In this document: piece by piece, positions 23,273 to 33,219 of the stretch | How positions within the stretch are numbered: position 1 is the stretch's first letter | Layout of the letters: every line of letters starts with the position of its first letter | Source: Tetrastigma voinierianum | Lineage: Eukaryota; Streptophyta; Magnoliopsida; Vitales; Vitaceae | DNA length: 64,000 nucleotides | Reading direction: 5' to 3' | Assembly: GCA_016808115.1 (NCBI GenBank) | Contig: JAEQBH010001846.1 | Coordinates: 744,001 to 808,000, forward strand | The notes under the pieces: generated by a model | Seen by the model: the letters and a program-made list of their open reading frames with translations, nothing else | What the model was told of the DNA's origin: nothing | Databases searched by the model: none | Position numbers and translations under genes: made by a program

Positions 23273-23640
23273 CGCTTTTGAACCAAGAACCTGGCCATTT
23301 TCGCCTCAATCGCGACCATCTCCTCCCCGAAATCTAGCCTCCTCTCCGCACGGAGCTCACCGGACCGACAGAGATCTCCTCTTGCTCGACCACCGTAAGT
23401 CACCCACACAGCTTCTGCCAATCAGGTGGCTCCACCACCTGTGTGTCCGATTCATCTCGTATACATAGGTTCTTTTTTAGTGTTTTTGTGTAGCCTATAT
23501 GTTGTCTTTAGGGGTCATTTTTGTTACCTAGCTCTTCATTAGTGGTTTTGAGTCCTCTTTAGGTCTCACAGTCTTTAGGTAGTGTTTAGTTAATTTCTTT
23601 GTCGTGCATATTGTGTGTTCGTTATTCGGGTCTAATCCAG

Positions 23641-24720
23641 ATGTCCGGCAACCAAGAAAAGTCGTCGCTGCCGGAGAGTTCGGCCGAGGCCCCGACCCTC
23701 ATTGAGCCCCGATGCCTCAAGGCTTTGTAAACGCCCATGCCGCTGGACGGCGAGCTAATTTGCAAAAACCGATCCTTTATTAAGGAGAAGGGGTTTCACC
23801 ACCTCGACGATTTTTCAAGAAACTATCGAGGCCAAGGGCTGGCGTGCTTGAGCCAACCCCCGCCTACCGCCATGAGCGTAGTCTCGAATTCTACGCCAAC
23901 CCCGCTCCCACGTCCTCAAAAAGGTCGTGGTGTGAGGTGTATCGGGTCGACTCGCCGCTGAGTCGCATCAATAGCTACTATGGCCTCGAAAAAGCATATC
24001 CCACCGCCCTCTTCTGACGTCCAAGGAAAGACCGACTCACTATGAGGTCATCCGAAAGTAATGATAAAAGGTCGCAGGAGCGGCGGATCAATAGCGGGTC
24101 GCAAGAAATTTCAAGGCCAAACATTTGGCCTACATTCCTAAGGTGTGGCATCACTTTATCACTTCGCGTCTTATACCGACGACGAACGCGGTGTGAGGTG
24201 ACCGCCCGCCTCGCTTCAACTACGCTATCTTACGTGTGATATACCATTCGACGTTGGCAAAGTTATCGAGGATGCCATCCTCCATAACCGGGATGCGAAA
24301 ATAAACCTGGGGCACCCTTTTCTGATCTTCGCTCTCACAGGCAAGGTCAAGGCCCTCGACGACAACAATGAGGCCTCGGCTTCATCCTATCAAGGCCACT
24401 CCATTTCGCGACACACCTGCGTCCCGCAACCCGAGGGGTCTTATGACTCGGGACATGAGCCCTCGCACGAGGACGAGCCTGTGATTATCTGCTCGCGAGG
24501 ATTCCTGGTGACACCCAGAGGACATCGTCGCCCCGTCTCGACCTCCACCAATTTCCACCCCAAAGAAACAGCGACCGTCCCTCCTGGGCCCTTCCCGATA
24601 TCAGGACCCAGCCCCACTCACCGAGCGTTTGACGCTTCGGATGAGACCTGTGAGCACCGAGTCCTCAAGTATCAGATACTGGAGGCGGTCGCGTGGCCAC
24701 AGATGACAGCTCGCTAATCA
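23641..24720 (+). pseudogene. Athila-2 third ORF, 'putative plant transposon protein' type
   Basis: It opens with MSGNQEKSSLPESSAEAPTL at 23641. An ICKNRSFIKEKGFHHLDD segment (23761-23814) matches the family pattern of an F..K..ERGF/L start. A short gap later, a LEFYAN-like reading near 23883 corresponds to CLEFYTN in Athila-1. The middle part (24250-24330) reads EDAILHNRD.KINLGHPFLI, as in the 18160-18220 counterpart. The tail is acidic and proline-rich. Stops occur at 23728 and later. Base composition is clearly more GC-rich than the surrounding window. Function unknown. Confidence 0.6.
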
Positions 24721-26183
24721 AAGCAAGATTCTACAAAGAAGATGAAGAGTTATGCAAAGCTCTGTACCGCTGAGCCTCCTACTTCCACTACCACCGCCAC
24801 CGCCACCGGGCAGTGATCTGCTGTGGGGAGTCCCTACCTCTCTATTTTATTTTAACAATGGGACACTGGATCTGCCTGGGAAAGTGGTATTTTGTCTCTG
24901 ACATTATGTTTTGTTTATCATCGTTTATTTATGCGTTTGTTTTAGTTTTTTAGTAGTTTATAGTATTGTTAGTTGTTCCTGTATTTGGGGTGTGTTTTGT
25001 TTTTAGTATCGCATGCGCCAGGTAGTGTTAGTATTCATTGAAGTTATCAGGCATCGCAGACGTGCTTATGTTTGTGAGTCTACAGGTTGTTTGTTATTTT
25101 AGGATATCATGCATAATGTAGTACTGTATCTGGCCAGGCTATGTTGAAAATTAAGGATCGTATTTAGATTGAGTTCCACTATAGATCGTCTGAGATGGCT
25201 ACATTTGTTCGATGCTCTGTGAATTAGATCAATAGGTGAAAAGGCCAGTGAACCAACCCGTAGTCAAGAAAAACTAATTTCAAAACCCATCACACTCACA
25301 CACCAGCGACGCATCGTAGCATGCATGGCACCAACCAACTACTAAAGTCGACCAACCTAGTGAGATCGGACCATTTGAGTGGATGGGACACCTAAACAAA
25401 AGAGATTGCCATCGAGCTCAACCAAAAAGAGAAAAATACAAAAACATAGAGAAAGAGAAAAAAAAAAAAGAAATAAAAATAGGCATATGCATAAGAATAA
25501 GCTGATCATCCAATCGTAATCCCGCAAGTACGTCCGAGGGGCCTATCAAAGCCTAATGCCCCGAGCCAACCGGGTCGAGTCATTGACTTCCACCGCCTGC
25601 TACATGGGACAAGATGGATCATTCACGCAACCTGTGGCCACCGAAGCTCGCTGAGTGTTCCTGGGTGAAGTTTGAAGGGAACTTAATGCCCGTGCCCTTA
25701 AACCACAACTCGGGGAGTCACCAACGGATCCCGCTACAGAACACTCGCTAAAACTCGCACTAGGTCTTCTTCCATTTTGTTTGGTACATAGGAAATTTAG
25801 ATATGTAGGCATGATTAATCAAGTGCTCATCCTTGTCTAGTTCGATTCTTCCTAATGTGTGGGCTTCCAACTAAGCTCGGGGGTATCTAACCTGCATATT
25901 CTCGGTGTCACCTACCATAAAGCATGTGGTTTTGGGAATGCCCATCAACAATTAAGAGTGGATGCACTAGCCGCTTCATTATTATCTCAACCTAAGTCAC
26001 CGAAGTCAAGTATCCGTGAGCGCCTTCATTGAACATCGAGCAAAACAGTTGGTATGTGAACCAGCCCAAATTGATCCTCACTTTTCAGCATGGCACATCG
26101 CCTTAGTGTGAGTCGTATGCCTGGGTGTGTCCTGCTTAGATATTCGCTTGCTTGAGGGCAAGCAGCAAATTAAGTTTGGGGTG
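24721..26183 (+). other. Athila-2 3' interior and polypurine tract
   Basis: Non-coding. A PolyT/G-rich block follows the ORF (24840-25080), with a short A-rich run at 25430-25480. The last bases, gcaaattaagtttggggtg (about 26165-26183), are the purine tract immediately before the 3' LTR. No motif seen in 25500-26150. Confidence 0.65.
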
Positions 26184-27368
26184 TGATGGCGCTTTAAAAC
26201 ACTCGCATTATACAAGTGCTACCTTGCATTTTCATATGTTGATTTGGCATTATTTATATAATTTTAGTGTTAGATTCTTTATTTAGTTTTTGCTTTGGAA
26301 TACAAAGCATGATGAGGCGAAGCAATAAACTTCCGAAGCCATCTCGAGAAAAATGAGGAGCATGTAAGGAAGTCACCGCACGCCGCTGACGCCTCCACGC
26401 CGCACGCCACCACGCCACGACGGGCCAGCAACGCGGTCAACCACCACGCCGCGCGACGCCACCACGTCAGCGACGTCACCATCGCCGCGACGTCACACGC
26501 CGCGACGCTACCAAAATCAGCCTCATCATTAAAACCGTGGTCTAAAGAGGGGATCAGAAGCGCACGAACAGAGGCACGGTTTCGGCAGCGTATATTAATC
26601 GATTTCAGGAAGTGCCCGGAATATTGTAACGCTTTTCATTTTTTAATACTTATCTTAGAACAATGTTTTCACACAAATGTTTACCTTTTCTTCCATTATG
26701 TTCTAGATCTTTCTAGGTTAATCAAACCCCACATACGATATGGATTAAGGATTGATTTTTTATGTTATTCAATTGTTTATAAATTGTCGAATCTACTCTA
26801 TGCCTGTAGTTAAATTATATGATAATGTTTGGCCAACATTAGCATAGCCCGCACCAAGATCCGTAGATTCGAGATGAGAGGGTATTCAAAGATTCAGTAG
26901 AGAAATTTTCTACGATTCTGGCCAATAGAGATATTCCCACTCACGCGGTATCTAGTGGGTAGAACATTTAAGATTTTAATACCGAGCTCCAGATGTAGAT
27001 ATACTCATCTATTTACAGATAAAGGATATACCTCGAGAGAGTGATATCTCAGAGGCAAGATCACCTCACCATGCAGATTATAAATGTATCGAATAACAAT
27101 TCCTTTGCACAAACAATCCATTGAATGACAGGGGAGATATAACCTCAGTTTTAAACAACACTTTAATTAAATCACGCTGTTAGTTTTACACACTGAACTC
27201 CCTTTAAAATCATTCTTCGGGATATCGTTCAAAAGCATAATCTCGTAAATACTCGCCTTTCCCGGTGGATCGATATCCGCACGCTAAGTACACCATATTA
27301 CTGGGCTACGCGTGTACTCTGCGCACTCAGCATTCATTTTATACACCGCGCTTTCGCCCTCGCCAAGA
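26184..27368 (+). repeat. 3' LTR of Athila-2
   Basis: About 1185 bp, starting tgatggcgctttaaaacact and ending cgccaaga. Its CpG-rich patch (26371-26515) is longer than that of the 5' LTR, with additional cacgccgcgacg copies, so the two LTRs differ in motif number. Confidence 0.88.
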
Positions 27369-27373
27369 GTAGA

Positions 27374-27839
27374 CCTTAAACTATGTTATGCCAACACCTT
27401 CGCTTTGATCTTTTACCTTTTCTTTCATTTAGCCCACTTCACACATAAACTCTTAAGACCTCTTTGATTCGACTTATGTTTTCTGTTCCTTTTGACATTA
27501 TGCATGATGGTTACATGTTCTATGTTATATGATTGCCTACCTTATTTCATTACAGTTCACTGCAAGCATGACTACCTTACATTTCTTAAATCCTATAATC
27601 CTTATTTGGAATAACCAATTTCAGGTTAGCGTGTTATAATGTTCATCGTGGTAAGGATGTGGCCGGGTCTAATCGAAATCATGTCGGGTGCAGCTACCAG
27701 CCGGTGAAACGCTCTATTCCATAAGTGCTATTTTGAGACTTTGCAAAGCTTGACTGCACGAGCGCCTTGTTTGTGATTCATAATGAGCGGTAGTTCCGAT
27801 TTAAATCTTAAGCAGGACTAGCAAGACGCAGGTCAGGTG
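27374..27839 (+). other. Athila-1 interior resumed, 3' end
   Basis: The sequence between the nested element and the Athila-1 3' LTR is non-coding. A purine-rich stretch (about 27811-27839) stands where the polypurine tract should be. Confidence 0.6.
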
Positions 27840-29252
27840 TGATGAATACACATTCGAAAGTGATAATTATAATGGAATCTAGCACATTTAACTCACAACT
27901 TACCCACACGGCATACACCAAAATTTCTAATTTCTTTCGAGGTTTTCGATTTGTGCGTCTTTCGTGTTTAAACGGTGCACAAGGATGTGTTCAGAAGCCA
28001 ATATGAAGCAATGTGGATGGAGGTGAGCAATTGACGGTCTCTGAACCCTGAAGAAAGCAAGGAAAGCACCAAAGGACATCTTCTAACGGTAGAACTCAAG
28101 TCCTACCCCAGAACTTGGCCGGAAAATTGGCGTTGAACATCTTCACCCAGAGAACTCAAGTCCTACCGTGAGAACTTGGCCGGAAAATTGGCAAAGGAGG
28201 GCATCTTCACCTGGTGAGAACTTTAAGTCCTAACGAACTTTATGGAACTTATGGAATTGTCCAAGAATTCAACCGTACGCGAGGCACTCTCGTCAACAAA
28301 ACCAAAATGGGAAAATCACATTGAGAAGCTATAAAAGGAGGAGGACACAAGTAATAGGCTCTTTTTTAGTTTCTTTAGTTCTTCACTTCTGTAGGTTTAG
28401 GTTTTGATAGAATAAGAGTTTCTTTCCAAGAGTTAGACTTTGTAGATCCGTATTTAGTTCTATTCTTTTCGAAGTTTCTGATTCAAGAGTTTGTAATCTT
28501 CTCAAAGATAACATTTATTCCTCGCTTAAATCCTAGCATTCCAGTTGTTTCATTCTCGCTAGTTAATTCCGATTTCTTCAAGGTACTGTTTTTATGATTA
28601 ATCGTTCTTCGACTTTAATTGTTCATACAAGTTTTATGGAGTTCTAAACCCCTACTGCTGGGATCATACGGGGGAAACTCACCCCGATCAAGGTAAAATC
28701 CCTCAATTCCTCTTTTGATTTTCAATAGATTGTGTAATATTGATCACTTGTGTAGAAAGATTTTAAATCCTTCTGGCAAATTCCCTGAATAAACGTGTTA
28801 ACTAGATATTTCCTAAGACACGCTGTGCTTGACTATAATGCCAACTAAGGGTTCGTTTTAATTGAGAACAAGTGTTTGGTATTACTCGATCATCTTTATT
28901 TTCCAAAAGCATTTAAAGATAAATCCTCCATCGAATACCATTTATCAATGGTTCCTAGATGAGTTTATAATATGAGAGGTGGGACTTACCTGATCATAAG
29001 TGAGTGGAACCCTAAAAAATCCCAGCAATTGTCTTTCTAGGTTAAAACAATCAAAACAATCAACCATTCAGTCAAACAACACATCATCACAATTCTCTTT
29101 TAAATCATACTTTTAGTGGGGAATAGCTCCTATTGATCGACAAAGTAAGACCGCTCCCTGTGGAGATGACCTGTGGATTCCCACAGTATACAATGCTAGG
29201 ACGACCACCTTGTACGCGAATGTAATTGGGACATACTAATCAGGACGAAGCA
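27840..29252 (+). repeat. 3' LTR of Athila-1
   Basis: About 1413 bp, from tgatgaataca to gacgaagca, followed by target duplication CTGAG (29253-29257). It has three agaact..aagtcctacc...ttggccggaaaattggc modules at 28083-28240, against about two in the 5' LTR, which accounts for most of the length difference. Confidence 0.93.
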
Positions 29253-29257
29253 CTGAG

Positions 29258-29862
29258 CTTCACCATGCCTTCTTGCCACACCACCTAACAGAATTAACTA
29301 TTTTTATTTCTTCTTTCTCTTAATTGTCTTCTTGTCATACTTATATATTTATTTTAAATGAAAGAAGATTCACTTTGCTTGTGTTTTTGCCATTGGTCTG
29401 TCATAGGGCAGTTAATTGCTTGTCTCTATATCGCTCCATTAGGAGATTGGAATTAACCCACACCATCAGGTTTTGGTTATTGACATTCTATAAAGCTGAA
29501 CAAGAGCATACTGATGAGACTTTTTGTGTTTAAATTGGTCAGTGATCATGTCAAAAATAAATAAATAAAGGTCAGTGATCAACTCTGATTCACCATTATT
29601 ATCTTAACAACCTCATCATTTTTTCCTTCTACATCAGCCATTATTTTGTGTTCTGAATTATTAATGTTTATTCTAATAATAATTTAAATTTGGTTTCTGT
29701 TATGTTATTTGTTTCACATCATCTTTTTGCTACTTTTCTGGTGACTTTTTTGCAATAGTTTTTAAAGATTTAGCAGAGTGGAAAGCACAAATGGGATAAC
29801 CGAATCGTATTTATAAATGTGAATACATATAGTTCTGTTGAGGGACTCATATTGGAAGGATC
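29258..29862. other. Spacer between Athila-1 and copia-2
   Basis: AT-rich, without a recognised gene. A 63-base stretch after a plausible acceptor (tctgtcatag, near 29403) and before a cag|gtttt donor-like site near 29470 could be a small exon, but it matches nothing recognisable. The sequence immediately right of CTGAG is the other half of the Athila-1 target site. Confidence 0.5.
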
Positions 29863-30080
29863 TGTTGGGAATTTTTAATCTATCATATGGGCTTATATGT
29901 GTATAATTGTGTATACAAGCTATCAATTAAGGTTGAGTCCAATTAAATAAAGTGATCTAATATGGTTTAAGTATTTTGGGCTTTATGCATCTAATTTGCA
30001 GGACTCATATGTAGAGACCAAGAGTAGTTTCAGTCTCTAAGGATGTACGACTAGAAATTATAACTGTGTTTTCTACCTCC

Positions 30081-30089
30081 TATATAAAT
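30081..30089 (+). promoter_or_regulatory. TATA box in copia-2 LTR
   Basis: TATATAAAT about 220 bp into the LTR, in the position expected for a copia U3 promoter. Confidence 0.6.
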
Positions 30090-30259
30090 GGTTACGATCC
30101 CCAAATTAAAAGTACGCCTCATTCTTTTGACATCCCATCATCAAAGAGGATTTGAGAGTCGTGATTCTAATTTGGAAGACAAACCACAAGACTACAAAGA
30201 TAGATTTACCAACGGAGAATCTGTGTATGCTCCGCTATTATTTGTTTGGTATACTTGAT

Positions 30260-30371
30260 GATCTGGTATGAACAGATCCTGTTTTTAAGAGATTAAAGAT
30301 CTGGTATGAACAGATCCTGTTTTTAAGATATCAAGATCTGGTATGAACAGATCTTGTTTCTAAGAGATTCA
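30260..30371. repeat. Three tandem copies of a 37-bp palindromic unit
   Basis: Units start at 30260, 30298 and 30335 with gatctggtatgaacagatc, whose ends form a GATCTG/CAGATC inverted repeat, followed by (c/t)tgttt(t/c)taaga. The copies differ at only a few positions. The array lies in the R/U5 part of the LTR. Confidence 0.92.
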
Positions 30372-30383
30372 ATTATCAACAAG

Positions 30384-30397
30384 TGGTATTAGAACCT
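30384..30397 (+). other. tRNA-Met primer-binding site of copia-2
   Basis: tggtattagaacct, two bases after the LTR, matches the tggtatcagagcc initiator-Met primer site with two or three changes. Confidence 0.8.
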
Positions 30398-30467
30398 AGG
30401 TTCATGATTAGGTCATCAAGAATGGTTGATCTATTGTCTTCATCATGAAATTATTTATGGATTCCGT

Positions 30468-32423
30468 TGTAAGACCCGAGAAATTTCCAATTTTTGGAAA
30501 AAGGGCAAAATCGTAATTTCGGTCAAAAATCCAAAATTTATTCTCTAGATCTCTGGATGACGAATCGATTTCACCGCTGAATCGTCTCGCGAAATTCAAT
30601 TTAGCACGCCGACTTCGTCGACTCGGTGACGCTTCTGAGTTTGCACGCTGGCAAGATCGATACTCCGATGCCGTAAACGACATGTGACGTGACGAAAGTC
30701 AATGAGGTAATATGTACTCATGTGACACAAGTTACATGAGTAGAGTAGGATGATGGAAATGGATCACGAGATAGTGCCAAATGTCGAAAAATCCAAGCTT
30801 ACGACATAAATTGGCCATTATTTAAATTTTAAATGAGGAAAAGACAAAACCTTGGACAGTAGTCTTCCATTTGAAAGGAGAAACAGAACGTGTAGAGATG
30901 CAGAATGTGAAAATGGTGATTTTAGTGAGAGAACATCCAACTTCTCTTCTAGATTTGTAGGCGATCCGACCACAAACTTTCCAAGAAGAAAAATATGCTC
31001 TATGCATCGAGTACTTCACGCTGTGTTAATCGGTTTTAGGAGTTTTCGACAAACTCCGTGAGGTAGGGGATTTATCCTACTTGGGTTTTACACTTTATCT
31101 AAGTGTTTTATAATTGTTTCGATTGGCTTGAGGCTTTGAACGGTCGTTGACTGGCCCCAAAACTTGGGACCGAATTGTTTGAATTTATTGAACCCAATAT
31201 GTGCAATCCGTAATTGTGAGCGGCTGTTTGGGTTGTTAATGGCATAAAATTATGATTTCTAAATCAGACAGATGCATAGGTCAAAACCCATCATGGAAAT
31301 TGGGTTCACAAAGTGAACCAATGATCGGTCGAATGGCCGGAACAAAGAACCCGAGGGTTTTACTGTTCACATGAATAGTGTTCATGAATTAATTTTAGAA
31401 AAATGTCAGTCAGGGTGATTCAAATTGAATTGTTTCAGGTTTAATTAGCTAACGTGAGCTAATTTTGGTGTGATGAATTTGTGAAATTTCATAATATTGC
31501 CAGGCATCAAATTATGTTAATATGTATCATGTTTTATATATTAGCATGCGTGGTTTTATTCGTATTGAATTGCATCATGTACTCTATATGCACCGGGGCA
31601 CCCTAGACGATAGGAGTGAGTATGAGGTGATTCTCGAGAGAATGGTTTCTGAGGGTCAAGCAAAATTAATAATTACTCCGAGGGTAGTCCATATAAAATA
31701 TAAATCGCCGAGTCTCCACCCAATTGATATACATCGTATATTGTCCACTAAAAAGATCATCTGAGCTTCTGGCCCAATATTTACCTGAGGGTTGTCCACA
31801 AATAAAACAAATATCTTTGTTGAAAATAATGTTTCATACGTGGCTTAGCAAGTATGAAGGAGTCTCGCGAGGACTCCGGGGTATGAGTTGATCATGTAGA
31901 CATTCAAGTAGGATCACACATTTACTTGAATGTATGTTTTCATTGGAGTATCAGATATGCACTTAGGTGGAGAGTAGCCCATTTAGGTGATTCCATTCAT
32001 CGGGCGATAGCTCACCTTGGCCGAGTAAATATATTTTCGCAGACAGGAAATAAGACGGCGAGACTTTGGCCATATCCTAAGAGCCGAGTTTGAGAAGAAA
32101 GCCTGCCGTGGGCTTTCTGGGTGTTATATTGTATACATGTATTAGAATTTTAGAATTTTGATATATGTTGTATAAGAGTAAGTTATTAACTCTTGAAACC
32201 ATGAGATATAGATTTGGTTTGGTGATGAGTATTGGTTTATGGGTCTAAGAGGCCGCTTTACTCACAAGTATGTATTATATCGGGATTGTTTGGGGATATG
32301 TTTGTTCTTTGGTGTAGCCCCTCGTACAAAGGAGACTTTGCCCGATTTTCGTGAGAAATGTCGGTCACCCATTCACGAGTGTTTCCTGGTTGATGGGCAG
32401 TCAACACTCGGGATTCAGCTACA
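30468..32423 (+). mobile_element. Solo gypsy-type LTR in the copia-2 leader (LTR A)
   Basis: Starts tgtaagacccgagaaat and ends cagctaca. Flanks are tccgt (30463-30467) and tccgc (32424-32428), a target duplication with one mismatch. It shares the 5' end (tgtaagacccgag..aaaagggcaaaat), the cttgggaccgaattg block and the pattern ggtggagagtagcccatttaggtgattcca with LTRs B, D and E. No internal region or coding sequence is present, so it is a solo LTR left by LTR-LTR recombination. It lacks the 58-bp duplication seen in D and E. Confidence 0.82.
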
Positions 32424-32428
32424 TCCGC

Positions 32429-33219
32429 TGAATATGGCTTCTTTATTGAATTTGTAATATGACTATTTTATGGTTTCTTAGTCATCAAGATATTTCAAGA
32501 TTTAAAGATCTTGAACATATTACATATTATGACATTGATAATTTAGCAATATTTGCAATTTGGTTTGGTATACATGAATTACACATGTATGTATATAGCT
32601 TATATTTTTATTGAGAATTTAGAAATATACTGCTTTATGTATATTAAAGATTAAGGTAATAAGGAAATAGATTTGGGGTTCAATTTACAATTTCTCGGGT
32701 TTATTTGTAATGACCCAATTTAATTTGATGCACAATTGGGTATTTTAGATTTTGGTAATTATGGATATAATATTAGGAATTAAATTAATCAAAACAATAT
32801 GTTGCCAAAGCAACCCCTATTTTGGAAATTAATTTAATTTTGAATATTAAAAGGTTTTGTGTATATGTTATTCATGCGAATATTAATCGGCCCAAAGGAA
32901 GGTTAATGTTTGGCCCGACCATATACACCTCGTTGGGCGTGTAAACATGTGGTAATTTTTCTAAGATAAAATGTGAAATATTGTCGGGTCCAAAGAAAGG
33001 TTTAATGCTCTGACATGCTTTATTATCGTTGTTTGATCACTACACCATAAAAGCACTTATGTTAAATGTTTATGTCCAACGATCAAATATTAATGTTGTA
33101 CTAGGTATCTTGTGATAGGGCCCTACCATTGTCTGTGATTAATTAATTTTACATATTATAGTTTTGTATATGTGAGTAATTTAGTTTATTTATTTATTTA
33201 TTTTTTTGTTCTCTATTTA
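32429..33219 (+). other. Copia-2 leader
   Basis: AT-rich untranslated leader between the LTR A insertion and gag. It contains a ttta repeat near 33188-33207. No coding motif. A cactacaccataaaag word at about 33040 resembles DNA-transposon termini but has no partner. Confidence 0.55.

Larger units (their letters stand above)
18796..27368 (+). mobile_element. Athila-like element nested in Athila-1 (Athila-2)
   Basis: Two LTRs (18796-19950 and 26184-27368) flank gag, protease, a very short pol tail, a CpG-rich tandem array and a third ORF. RT, RNase H and most of integrase are missing, so the 8.6-kb copy could move only with help. gtagt at 18791-18795 and gtaga at 27369-27373 are an imperfect target duplication (4 of 5). 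Sequence right of 27373 resumes Athila-1 interior leading to its 3' LTR. The start tgatg and end caaga of its LTRs resemble those of Athila-1, but the LTR bodies differ, so this is a different family. Confidence 0.87.
8921..29252 (+). mobile_element. Athila-like Ty3/gypsy element with nested insertion (Athila-1)
   Basis: LTRs at 8921-10281 and 27840-29252 flank a primer site of the tggcgccg type, gag, protease, RT, RNase H, integrase and a further ORF downstream of pol. CTGAG at 8916-8920 is repeated at 29253-29257 immediately outside the 3' LTR, proving the outer boundaries despite the 20.3-kb span. Domain order PR-RT-RH-IN, the tggcgccg primer site and the gag/protease style place it in the Athila/Tat branch of Ty3/gypsy. 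Removing the nested Athila-2 (8573 bp) gives about 11.8 kb, a normal length for Athila. The coding regions carry many stops and frameshifts. Confidence 0.93.
29863..30381 (+). repeat. 5' LTR of copia-2
   Basis: 519 bp, starts tgttgggaat and ends attatcaaca, a perfect inverted tgttg/caaca pair. A TATA box (tatataaat) is at 30081-30089. No second copy is found downstream in the window. It contains a three-copy palindromic repeat near its end. Confidence 0.85.

Noticed and set aside
23008..23468. Long overlapping ORFs on both strands in the CpG-rich region
   Set aside because: The repeated cacgccgcgacg units lack stop codons in several frames. No protein motif is seen, and the opposing ORFs overlap fully.
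8873..29320. Host exon interrupted by Athila-1 (frame reads across the CTGAG site)
   Set aside because: An open frame of about 35 codons does span the rejoined site after an acceptor-like cag, but it matches no family I know and would be expected by chance at this length.
33038..33060. cactacaccataaaag as a second CACTA terminus
   Set aside because: No subterminal repeats, no partner end and no break in the copia-2 leader could be shown.
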